A DNA stretch of 24,208 nt, taken from positions 1 through 24,208 of the forward strand of contig DBWC01000061.1 of NCBI GenBank assembly GCA_002308615.1. The letters run 5' to 3'. The position numbers and the translations under genes are program-made. The first letter of the stretch is position 1. The number at the start of each line of letters is the position of its first letter. The stretch comes from Clostridiales bacterium UBA1248. Its GTDB lineage: Bacteria > Bacillota > Clostridia > Oscillospirales > CAG-272. Shown here in pieces: positions 1-7,273 of this stretch. The notes beneath the pieces are model-generated. The model was not told the origin of the DNA. It did not search any database and saw nothing but the letters and a program-made list of their open reading frames with translations.

Positions 1-486
1 GAGATATTCTCCATGCCGGATATGAATAACGTATCGGGCGTCGTATATTCTTCAATGCCGCTTTCGTATCAGGGCAATCTGATAGAGAATTTCTGCCTGA
101 CGTTCAAGGACGGCGCGGTCATATCTCATAAAGCGGAAAAAGGAGACGAGGTGCTTGCGCGTATGCTTGAAACGGATGAAGGCGCAAAGCGTTTGGGCGA
201 GGTAGCTCTGATCCCGTACGACAGCCCCATTTCAAATATGAAGATACTTTTCTACAACACTTTGTTTGACGAAAACGCGTCTTGTCACCTGGCGCTCGGC
301 TCAAGCTACGCAAGCACTATTAAAGGCGGCGAAAAGATGAGCAAGGAAGAAGCAAAAGCAAACGGATCAAACGACAGCGGCATACACGTTGATTTCATGT
401 TCGGCACGCCAGATATGAGCGTAAAAGGCATAACGCACGACGGAGAAGAGATAACCGTTTTTGAAAACGGCAATTTCGTGTTTTAG
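1..486 (+). CDS. M29 family aminopeptidase, C-terminal part (5' end outside the window)
   Basis: The frame is open from base 1, so this is the last 161 residues of a protein that is usually about 370-410 residues long. Known for the family: M29 (AmpS/PepS/AmpT) enzymes are cytoplasmic two-metal aminopeptidases that remove N-terminal residues from peptides. Seen here: the VNGVVYS-like segment (VSGVVYS), LSYQGNLIE, and the late metal and active-site residues in the family order. These are E67 (GEVALIPYDSPIS), H96 and Y103 seven residues apart (CHLALGSSY), and H129-x-D131 (HVDFMFG), numbered from the window edge. The internal ATG at base 13 is not the start, because homology continues upstream of it. 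The stop codon overlaps the Shine-Dalgarno of the next gene, which lies nine bases on, so the two are probably co-transcribed. The family call is secure; substrate preference cannot be read. Confidence 0.9.
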   Translation, partial: EIFSMPDMNNVSGVVYSSMPLSYQGNLIENFCLTFKDGAVISHKAEKGDEVLARMLETDEGAKRLGEVALIPYDSPISNMKILFYNTLFDENASCHLALGSSYASTIKGGEKMSKEEAKANGSNDSGIHVDFMFGTPDMSVKGITHDGEEITVFENGNFVF

Positions 487-495
487 GAGCAATAG

Positions 496-2232
496 ATGAA
501 AAAAGTCATATCGATCATACTTTTAATTACAACGATATCCGGTTTTCTTTACGGCTGTACCGGCGCGCCCGAGGTGACGACGGCGGAATTGACCGAGACG
601 GAAAAAGAAACTGAAACGGAAACTGACGAGGTGACGGAAATGCCTGTTGTGACCGAGGAAATAATAAAAGCGCCGGATGAGGATGAGAGCCTTACCGTAT
701 GGTACGAGCATTCGTTTACAAAGACGGATCCGGATAAGCCGAAGGACACCGGCCTGCGCTCGTATACCGTGTATATGGCAAAAGCCGAAGTTGAAAACGC
801 GCAGATAGTTTTATCGCCTGACACAGATAAAACAAATCTTTCCGTTTCCTGCGAGCCGCTTACAAACAAGGACGGAGCAGAGATAAGCGCGGAAATAATC
901 CGCCAGTATTACGTCAAATGCGGTAAAGTCCGTTATCCCGATCCCGTTGCTCCGATGAACGATACGACGAGGACGTTTGATATAGCCGCCGGAAAATCGC
1001 AGGCGCTTTTCGTCCGTCTTAATACGGAAAAAGACACGCCGTCGGGCGATTACGAGGGCGTCGTTTCCGTAAAAGAAGGTGAAAAAACCGTGAAGCAGCT
1101 GCGTATATTCGCGCACGTCTGGGATATCACCATGCCAGAGGTTATGACCGCGTCCGCCGTATCCGGCATCGGACCCGGTCAGATATACCGCTTCCACAGC
1201 ACGGAAAACGGGACGGATTACTATAAAGAATATTACGATTTTCTTTTGCAGTATCACGTAAACGGTTACGATCTGCCGTACGATATACTTGACGAGCGCT
1301 GCGACGCGTATATGAGCGACCCGAAAGTCAAGTTTTTCAGAGTTTCCTACGTCGGCGACGACGAGAGGATGGTCGCGTGGTACAACAAACTGAAAACAAA
1401 TGAAGAATGGATGAAAAAAGCGTATTTCTACCCGTACGACGAGCCGGGATCCGCACAGGCTCTTGATCAGATGGCGGGATACTGCAGACGTATAAGACAG
1501 CTTTGCCCGGGCATAAAGATCGTCGTTCCGTTCTTCCAAAACGTGCAGTACGACAAAGACAGGGATCAGATAGCGTTTATGAGCGATTATATAGATATCT
1601 GGTGCCCGAAGACGTTCTGCTTTACAAAGCAGACGGACAAAGCGGGCGGCAAAAAAATGCTTTACAGCGGCAGCCAGAAAAAGAAATATACGGAATTCGG
1701 GCAGAGGATGAACGAAGAAGCCGCCGGCGGTGACGAGTTGTGGTGGTACGTCTGCTGGGAGCCGGGTATGCCGTATCTTAATATGTACGTGGATATGACG
1801 GGCTTGCAGAACAAGCTGCTTTTCTGGCAGCAGAAGCAGTATAACGTGACGGGATTCTTATACTGGTCCTGCACGTTCTGGGACAGAGTGGAGAATCCGT
1901 GGACGAATATGGCGACGGTAGGCAAGGATTACAGAACGAATCAGACGTGGCTGTCTGACAAGGTCTTCGGAGACGGATCGCTTTTATATCCCGGCACGGA
2001 GGTCGGCGTTGACGGCGCGTGCGGCTCCTTCAGACTTGAGATGATACGCGACGGAATGGACGAATACGAGATGCTGACGATGCTGCAGAACGCCGCGGGA
2101 AAAGACAAAGCGGACAAAATAATAAGCAAGGTATCAACGTCTGTAGTTGAGTTTACAGACGACGCGGAAGCCATGGCTGCCGCGAGGATAGAATTAGGAA
2201 ACGCGCTGGAGGAAGCGCTTAAAAACAAATGA
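496..2232 (+). CDS. Secreted lipoprotein with DUF4091 (GH123-like) glycoside hydrolase domain
   Basis: The 578-residue protein starts with a lipoprotein signal peptide: KK, a hydrophobic stretch and the lipobox LYGC, with lipidation expected at C21. A Thr/Glu-rich linker follows (about residues 28-58), then a beta-rich region (about 65-215), then a barrel-like catalytic region rich in Trp and Tyr that matches DUF4091 (WWYVCWEPG, FLYWSCTFW, NPW). The FYPYDEP motif puts an Asp-Glu pair at D315-E316. In GH123 hexosaminidases such a pair supports substrate-assisted catalysis, so a glycosidase role on the cell surface is likely by inference. The start is set by AGGAG seven bases upstream of the ATG, overlapping the previous stop. 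The stop overlaps the next gene as ATGA. The substrate is unknown; DUF4091 members are mostly uncharacterised. Confidence 0.85.
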   Translation: MKKVISIILLITTISGFLYGCTGAPEVTTAELTETEKETETETDEVTEMPVVTEEIIKAPDEDESLTVWYEHSFTKTDPDKPKDTGLRSYTVYMAKAEVENAQIVLSPDTDKTNLSVSCEPLTNKDGAEISAEIIRQYYVKCGKVRYPDPVAPMNDTTRTFDIAAGKSQALFVRLNTEKDTPSGDYEGVVSVKEGEKTVKQLRIFAHVWDITMPEVMTASAVSGIGPGQIYRFHSTENGTDYYKEYYDFLLQYHVNGYDLPYDILDERCDAYMSDPKVKFFRVSYVGDDERMVAWYNKLKTNEEWMKKAYFYPYDEPGSAQALDQMAGYCRRIRQLCPGIKIVVPFFQNVQYDKDRDQIAFMSDYIDIWCPKTFCFTKQTDKAGGKKMLYSGSQKKKYTEFGQRMNEEAAGGDELWWYVCWEPGMPYLNMYVDMTGLQNKLLFWQQKQYNVTGFLYWSCTFWDRVENPWTNMATVGKDYRTNQTWLSDKVFGDGSLLYPGTEVGVDGACGSFRLEMIRDGMDEYEMLTMLQNAAGKDKADKIISKVSTSVVEFTDDAEAMAAARIELGNALEEALKNK

Positions 2233-3455
2233 TAAGACCCGAGATATTATCCCCTGCGGGAAATCCGGAAAAACTGCGCGCCGCGGTACGTTTCGGCGCG
2301 GACGCCGTGTATCTTGCAGGCAAAAGCTTCGGCATGAGAGCCGGCGCCGGAAATTTCAGCCTTGACGAGATGGATGAGGCGATTAAATACGCGCACGAGC
2401 ACGGCGTAAAGGTCTACGTTACGGTTAACACCATGCCGCGCGCGGACGAGTACGACGCGCTGAAAAAATATATATGCGAGCTTTATGAGATGAAGCCGGA
2501 CGCGTATATCGTCGCCGATTTGGGTGTTATGGATACGCTTCACCGGCTTTGTCCGGACGCAAATCTGCACGTATCGACTCAGGCGAGCGTCGTTTCGCCC
2601 GAGACGGCGGAAGTTTATATGCGTACTTTCGGCGCAAAGCGTATAGTGCTCGCGCGCGAGTTGTCTTTATCCGAAATTAAAGAGATAAGAGCAAAAACAA
2701 GCCCCGAGCTTGAGCTTGAGACGTTCGTTCACGGCGCCATGTGCGTGTCGTACAGCGGAAGATGCCTGTTATCGAATCACTTCACCGGACGCGACGGCAA
2801 CAGAGGCGAGTGCGCCCAGCCGTGCCGCTGGAATTACAAGCTGTATAAGCTGGAGGAGAGCAAGGATGTATCCCGTCAGCCCGGAATCGAGCAGACGGAG
2901 GACGGCACGTTTATTATGTCTTCGCGCGATATGTGCATGATAGAGCATATTCCCGAGCTTTGCGAAGCCGGCATATCTTCTTTTAAGATAGAGGGCAGGA
3001 TGAAAAGCACGTATTACACCGCCGCCACCGCGCTCGCGTACAGGCAAGCGGTCGAAAGCTACTGCGGCGATCCCGACAATTACAGGTTTTCACCGGAATA
3101 TCTTAGAATTCTGGAGAGCGTGACGCACAGAAAATACGACACCGGCTATTTCTTTGATAAACCTATGGAGGACGCAAAGATCGTGGATACGCCGGGGTAT
3201 ATAACGGAGCGCCCGTATTTCGGCATAGTTTCGGATTATGACGCGGATACCGGTTTTGCTAAAATTGTGCAGAAAAACAAAGCCGTCTGCGGTGATACGG
3301 TCAGATTTTTGACGCCCGAAGGCGACAAAGAGCCGTTCCGCATAACACAGCTGTACGATAACGAAATGCAGAGCATAATCTCAACCCCGCACCCGAAAAT
3401 GGAGTTTTATATAAAAACGCCGTATCCGATCGGGGAAGGGGATATTCTGCATTGA
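2229..3455 (+). CDS. Peptidase U32 family protein, probable tRNA U34 hydroxylation factor (TrhP-like)
   Basis: The protein is 408 residues and starts with EILSPAGNPEKLRAAV, typical of U32 proteins. The family signature is intact: ETFVHGAMC followed by SGRCLLS, giving E164, C172 and C179, then C195/C199 in the GECAQPC segment and C236. This cysteine set resembles the Fe-S ligands of the U32 relatives UbiU/UbiV; using it for Fe-S binding here is inference. Known for the family: the name 'collagenase' is historical. The closest bacterial groups by architecture (YegQ/TrhP, B. subtilis YrrN/YrrO) act in prephenate-dependent 5-hydroxyuridine formation at tRNA position 34. The length agrees with the YrrO class (about 420). 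It is translationally coupled to the upstream gene by ATGA. Which U32 subfamily it belongs to needs a tree. Confidence 0.85.
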   Translation: MIRPEILSPAGNPEKLRAAVRFGADAVYLAGKSFGMRAGAGNFSLDEMDEAIKYAHEHGVKVYVTVNTMPRADEYDALKKYICELYEMKPDAYIVADLGVMDTLHRLCPDANLHVSTQASVVSPETAEVYMRTFGAKRIVLARELSLSEIKEIRAKTSPELELETFVHGAMCVSYSGRCLLSNHFTGRDGNRGECAQPCRWNYKLYKLEESKDVSRQPGIEQTEDGTFIMSSRDMCMIEHIPELCEAGISSFKIEGRMKSTYYTAATALAYRQAVESYCGDPDNYRFSPEYLRILESVTHRKYDTGYFFDKPMEDAKIVDTPGYITERPYFGIVSDYDADTGFAKIVQKNKAVCGDTVRFLTPEGDKEPFRITQLYDNEMQSIISTPHPKMEFYIKTPYPIGEGDILH

Positions 3456-3493
3456 ATTCAGAGGTGTAACGCGGGTAAACGGCAATTCAGCAG

Positions 3494-3531
3494 AAAACCG
3501 CACGGAAAGAGAATCTTTTCCGTGCGGTTTT
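3494..3531. terminator. Bidirectional intrinsic terminator between convergent genes
   Basis: A perfect 15-bp inverted repeat (arms 3494-3508 and 3517-3531, core CCGCACGG/CCGTGCGG) encloses an 8-base loop. The right arm runs into a T tract for the plus strand. The left arm starts with AAAA, giving a T tract for the minus strand. It lies 38 bases after the U32 stop and 10 bases past the stop of the opposing repeat-protein gene, so it should end both transcripts. Confidence 0.9.
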
Positions 3532-3541
3532 TATATACGCG

Positions 3542-6454
3542 TCAGCCGGCCGGTGAAATCACCTCGTCGCACAAACCGTACGTCCACGATGAATTCGTTC
3601 CCGATATAAGAAGAACGTATGACAGATCCGGATATTCCTTTGCGGAGTAGACCTCCCAGACAACGCCTTCTGTTTCCGTTTCCTGAATAAAGCTGCCTAA
3701 GAGCGTTTCCGGCGTCAGCGGATCGGTCCCCGCTTTGTATCTTATGTAAGCAAGGACCGTGCCGTTTGTTCTGACATGGAGCTTATCGCCGTAAAAACCG
3801 GTTTTTTCTGCCGGATCAGACGGTTCTTCCGTTTCCCAGACCGGTTCATCACCGGATTCCCAATCTGTATCTTCCGGCTCTGTTTCCTCACCCATCGTAA
3901 CGATTCCGTCCGAGCAGATTATCTCTGATCTTCTCAGATTAGAATTATCAAGCCCGACGGATATTTTTGCCCACTGTTCTTCAGTTCCGCCGAAATAAAC
4001 CGTTTCAAGCTTATTGCACGGCATAAACGCCCTGTCGTCTATCCGGATTATCGAGGCGGGGATGCTTATGCTTTTTTCGTTTCCGAAATTTATAAGCGAG
4101 CCTTCGCCTATGACCTGTACGCTTCCGTCATCCGGTATCACGCTGTTGTGAAACGCTCTGACGAGCAGCTTTATTTCTGTCTCCACTATACAGCCGCCGG
4201 ATATGCGATACGTTAAGTTATCCTTTGAAATGCTGATGCTTTCAAGCTTGCCGCAGGATCCGAACGTATAGCTGTCCATTTCAGACAGACCTTTACCTAT
4301 TCTGATGGTCTTCAGCTCGTCGCAATCGCCGAACACGCCGGTCCCCATTGCTTCCACGCTGTCCGGTATGGTTATGCTTGTAAGGCTTTCACAGGACGCA
4401 AACGCCAGCTTTTCTATTACGACCACGTTTTCCGGTATTGTTATACTTGTCAGGCTTTTGCAGGCAAAGAACGTGCTGTCCCTGATTTCCGTTATACCGG
4501 ACGGCATGGTTACGTTTTTAAGCTTTTTACAGCTTAAGAACGCGGCCGCGCCTATGGACGTTACGCTGTCGGGTATGGATATGCTTGTAAGTTCAAAGCA
4601 TTCCGAGAACGCGTCCATACCTATCGACGTCAAGCCGTCCGGCAGAGTTATGCTTGTTATTGAACTCTTTGCAAAAGCCCGCTTGAAAATCGATTTTACC
4701 GGCAGATCTCTGCCGTTTATTCTTACCGACGAGGGCACGTTAACGATATCCGGTACGTCGTCTGACGCGCTTATTATTTCGCAGTATTCTCCGCGATCCG
4801 CGTATACTATACCGTTTATCTCGATTTCGCCGTTTTCCTCGATCACAGGCTCGGTCCCGGTTTCCGTCACCGTTTCCGTTACGTCGTCCGGGACGGGTAC
4901 TTCCTCCGACCACGCCGGGAACGTATGGAAATATACGTCCGTGCTGCTTTCCGGTATCTTGTATACTCTTATCTTATCGTAAACGCAGACTTTGCCGCTT
5001 TCATACCGTTTGACGGTTTTGTCCGTCACGGAGGTTTCGTATTCCGATTCAAGAAACAGCATACCGTTTTCGATCATCCACGAAAGTTTGAGATCGTTTT
5101 TGTCAAAGTGTTCCGAATCAAGCTTTTCGGACTTCATATAAAGCTCTGTTTCTTTTCCTAAACGTCCTCTGAAATCGCTCAACATATATTCGTCCAGCGC
5201 TATATCGGTAAACGGCTTGAATTCCTCTCCGTGCACCTGAAAGTCCTTGAAATCAGATGTGAATTGATAACCCGTAGGGATACCGCCTATGCAGAACGTA
5301 AAGTAAACGACAGTGTTGTTTTCAGCCGTGGTAACGTAGTATATATCTTCTTTGAGCATTTCACGCGGGATCAAACCGAAATCAGGATATTTTTCAAGCA
5401 TCTCGTTATAGCAGCGGTCGATTTTTTCCTGCTCTTTCTTCGTATAAGCTTTCTTTTCCGGCGTCAGATACGGTTTTGTAACATCGCCTGCTCCGCCGCC
5501 CGGTACGAAGGTGTAAACGTAGTCGTCGTCTTCTTTGACGAATATCAGCTCAGACGATGCGGGATATTCCGTAAGCGTGATCATATCGCCTGATATTTCC
5601 ACGCCGACCGCGGCGTATATATGTCCGGACACCGCGCCCGGCTCCGTCGGATCCGTTATCGTTACGGACTGAACGTATAGCCCGTTTTTATCGTCATAAT
5701 GGAAACCGCATCTTTCCAAAATATCGTCCGGATCCCGGTCGACAAAGCGGGCGAGCTGCAGCCCGTTTTCTTCCGCGTACGCCCGTACGTTCTTTTTAAG
5801 CAGTTCTATAATAGCGTCGTTTACGGTCTGCGAGAGCTGAAAATCTACGAACTGTTCAAATTCTTTTCCGCTTATCCTCCAGCCGTTAAGCGCGTCGTTA
5901 TATTCCTGATAGCCGTATTCATGATCATTACAAGAACACCCGTAATCCGTTCCGATGCTTCCTATGCAGAAATAGAAATCCGCAAAGTCACCCTCTCCTC
6001 CGAGCGGTATGCTCTCCCAGAGCTTTTCCCGCGGTATCTTACCGAATTCCGGGCATTTTTCGACCATTTCGGCATAATATCTGTCCGCGTAAGCCTGTTC
6101 TTCCGGCGTGAATTCATACTTTACAAGCTCCGCGTACGGCGCCTCGTTTTTATAAACGTGCTTTTTTACCTGTATTTCTTCCGTTTCCTCTGCGGTATCG
6201 TTCGTATCGGTCGACGTCGCGGCGGGTCCGTTCGGATTCATTCGCAGCTCCGCTATTTTAAGTCCTGCGGATATCCCGCCGAACAGCACGAGGCATGCGG
6301 CGAACGCGCCGATTATTTTGATTACAGGACGTTCTTTTTTTGCCGGTACAGACTCTTTCAGCCTGTCGTCGTATTTTGCAAAATCTTCTATATCGGATTC
6401 GTTTATATCCGATATGGCGTCAAAGAGTTTTTCCGCTTTTTTATTGTTTTTCAT
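3542..6454 (-). CDS. Membrane-anchored sigma-factor partner with duplicated domain and BspA-type leucine-rich repeats
   Basis: This 970-residue protein starts four bases inside the end of the ECF sigma gene (ATGA overlap). Domains in order: a short charged cytoplasmic segment (1-42); one transmembrane helix (about 43-68); a Thr/Glu spacer; two copies of a roughly 190-210-residue domain (about 107-320 and 330-515); a Thr/Glu linker (520-545); about ten LRR_5/BspA-type repeats (about 585-825) with the pattern LTSITIPDSV..IG..AF..C; an acidic linker (855-885); and a C-terminal domain of about 85 residues. The topology implies a small inside tail with the rest outside. By position and layout the N-terminal tail probably binds the sigma factor. 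No known anti-sigma family can be named from it. The LRRs suggest binding to a surface or host ligand; this is inference. Confidence 0.85.
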   Translation of the reverse strand: MKNNKKAEKLFDAISDINESDIEDFAKYDDRLKESVPAKKERPVIKIIGAFAACLVLFGGISAGLKIAELRMNPNGPAATSTDTNDTAEETEEIQVKKHVYKNEAPYAELVKYEFTPEEQAYADRYYAEMVEKCPEFGKIPREKLWESIPLGGEGDFADFYFCIGSIGTDYGCSCNDHEYGYQEYNDALNGWRISGKEFEQFVDFQLSQTVNDAIIELLKKNVRAYAEENGLQLARFVDRDPDDILERCGFHYDDKNGLYVQSVTITDPTEPGAVSGHIYAAVGVEISGDMITLTEYPASSELIFVKEDDDYVYTFVPGGGAGDVTKPYLTPEKKAYTKKEQEKIDRCYNEMLEKYPDFGLIPREMLKEDIYYVTTAENNTVVYFTFCIGGIPTGYQFTSDFKDFQVHGEEFKPFTDIALDEYMLSDFRGRLGKETELYMKSEKLDSEHFDKNDLKLSWMIENGMLFLESEYETSVTDKTVKRYESGKVCVYDKIRVYKIPESSTDVYFHTFPAWSEEVPVPDDVTETVTETGTEPVIEENGEIEINGIVYADRGEYCEIISASDDVPDIVNVPSSVRINGRDLPVKSIFKRAFAKSSITSITLPDGLTSIGMDAFSECFELTSISIPDSVTSIGAAAFLSCKKLKNVTMPSGITEIRDSTFFACKSLTSITIPENVVVIEKLAFASCESLTSITIPDSVEAMGTGVFGDCDELKTIRIGKGLSEMDSYTFGSCGKLESISISKDNLTYRISGGCIVETEIKLLVRAFHNSVIPDDGSVQVIGEGSLINFGNEKSISIPASIIRIDDRAFMPCNKLETVYFGGTEEQWAKISVGLDNSNLRRSEIICSDGIVTMGEETEPEDTDWESGDEPVWETEEPSDPAEKTGFYGDKLHVRTNGTVLAYIRYKAGTDPLTPETLLGSFIQETETEGVVWEVYSAKEYPDLSYVLLISGTNSSWTYGLCDEVISPAG

Positions 6455-7017
6455 ATACTGTACCCCTCCGAATCAAGCCTTTTTTTCAGCTCCGATTTTA
6501 TCTCTGCAAGCTCCTTTGCGACCGTGGATCTGCTCACCTGAAGTTTTTTTGCTATCTCGTCCGTTTTTCTGTTGACGTAATATCTGCTTATGAATATGAA
6601 TTTTCTCCGTTCGGACAGAGAAGAAACGAAAGATTTTATTATATCGGATAAGATCTTGCCGTCAAACTCGTCCTCGGCGTCGCCGCCGGGAATGATATCG
6701 GAAAGCTCGTCAAGCGAGGAACATATCTTTTTAGGTATTTTTTTGTCCCTGCCGTCTCTTCTGTAAACGTCCGCCGCCGCGCGTCTTACGAGCACGGTCA
6801 GATACGCTTTAAGCGAATTCGGTCTGTTAGGCGGTATGGAATTCCACGCGTTCAAATACACGTCGTTCACGCATTCCTCCGCGTCGCGCCGGTCGTTTGT
6901 CAGATCAGACGCGATCTTCTTTAGATACGCTCCGTATTTTCTCTGTGTTTCCGCTACGGCATCTTCATCACGATCGAAATATAACCGGTTTATTTCTTCA
7001 TCGTTTTTAATATCCAT
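6451..7017 (-). CDS. ECF-type RNA polymerase sigma factor
   Basis: The protein is 188 residues from the chosen ATG (MDIKNDEEINRLY). Region 2 is clear: YFDRDEDAVAETQRKYG, then DAEECVNDVYLNAWNSIPP and LKAYLTVLVRRAAADVYRR. Region 4 with its helix-turn-helix is at the C terminus (LSERRKFIFISRYY, then TDEIAKKLQVSRSTVAKEL). An AGGGAG Shine-Dalgarno lies seven bases before this ATG, and the N terminus here matches where such sigma factors normally begin. An in-frame ATG at 7089 also has a good AAGGAG site and would add 24 residues. The downstream 970-residue membrane protein overlaps by ATGA, the usual arrangement of a sigma factor and its regulator. Target promoters are not visible. The sigma-70 family call is secure; the start is less so. 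Confidence 0.88.
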   Translation of the reverse strand: MDIKNDEEINRLYFDRDEDAVAETQRKYGAYLKKIASDLTNDRRDAEECVNDVYLNAWNSIPPNRPNSLKAYLTVLVRRAAADVYRRDGRDKKIPKKICSSLDELSDIIPGGDAEDEFDGKILSDIIKSFVSSLSERRKFIFISRYYVNRKTDEIAKKLQVSRSTVAKELAEIKSELKKRLDSEGYSI

Positions 7018-7024
7018 AAGCTCT

Positions 7025-7030
7025 CTCCCT
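7025..7030 (-). promoter_or_regulatory. Ribosome binding site deciding the sigma factor start
   Basis: AGGGAG on the minus strand, seven bases before the ATG at 7017. This supports the shorter sigma product that starts where the family normally starts. Confidence 0.6.
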
Positions 7031-7096
7031 TCGGGTATCGCTGTGTGCAAAAGCCGCTGTCTGTCAGAAAGTGATTTTGTCAGATTCATAATTTTT

Positions 7097-7102
7097 CTCC
7101 TT
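7097..7102 (-). promoter_or_regulatory. Second ribosome binding site for an alternative, longer sigma start
   Basis: AAGGAG on the minus strand, seven bases before an in-frame ATG at 7089. It is a better match to the anti-Shine-Dalgarno than the downstream site. It would yield a 212-residue product with a 24-residue basic extension starting MNLTKSLSDRQRLL. Confidence 0.5.
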
Positions 7103-7204
7103 AAAGGCGCCTTCATACATACAAGTCGCTTTTTTGAAGAAAATGTGTAAAGCTGTTTTTATAAGACGGTGTAGGAGGGGAAAACAGCCGGCTTATAAAA
7201 CGAC

Positions 7205-7225
7205 CGGCGGGAATGATTCCCGCCG
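7205..7225 (-). terminator. Probable terminator after the EAL-domain gene
   Basis: A 9-bp perfect stem (CGGCGGGAA/TTCCCGCCG, arms 7205-7213 and 7217-7225) with a 3-base loop lies 49 bases past the EAL gene stop. On the minus strand a TTTT run begins four bases after the stem, which is weaker than a textbook terminator. The rest of the gap 7117-7273 has an 8-bp GCTGTTTT/AAAACAGC inverted repeat but no gene and no promoter I can defend. Confidence 0.5.
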
Positions 7226-7273
7226 TATGGTTGCTTTTTTTCGGATGCGCCGGTACAGCGCTTTTGATTGGAC

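Noticed and set aside
811..1539. Minus-strand open frame of 242 codons inside the DUF4091 gene
   Set aside because: No start signal, no recognisable motif and composition typical of a reverse-complement shadow; the plus-strand lipoprotein is well supported.
4305..4982. Plus-strand frame with repeated MVTLSGM-like phrases
   Set aside because: The repetition only mirrors the leucine-rich repeats coded on the opposite strand.
5699..6541. Long open frame (280 codons) on the plus strand opposite the repeat-protein gene
   Set aside because: Its translation is low in complexity and rich in F, R, V and Y, as expected for an antisense shadow. It has no ribosome site, and the minus-strand frame has clear domain structure.
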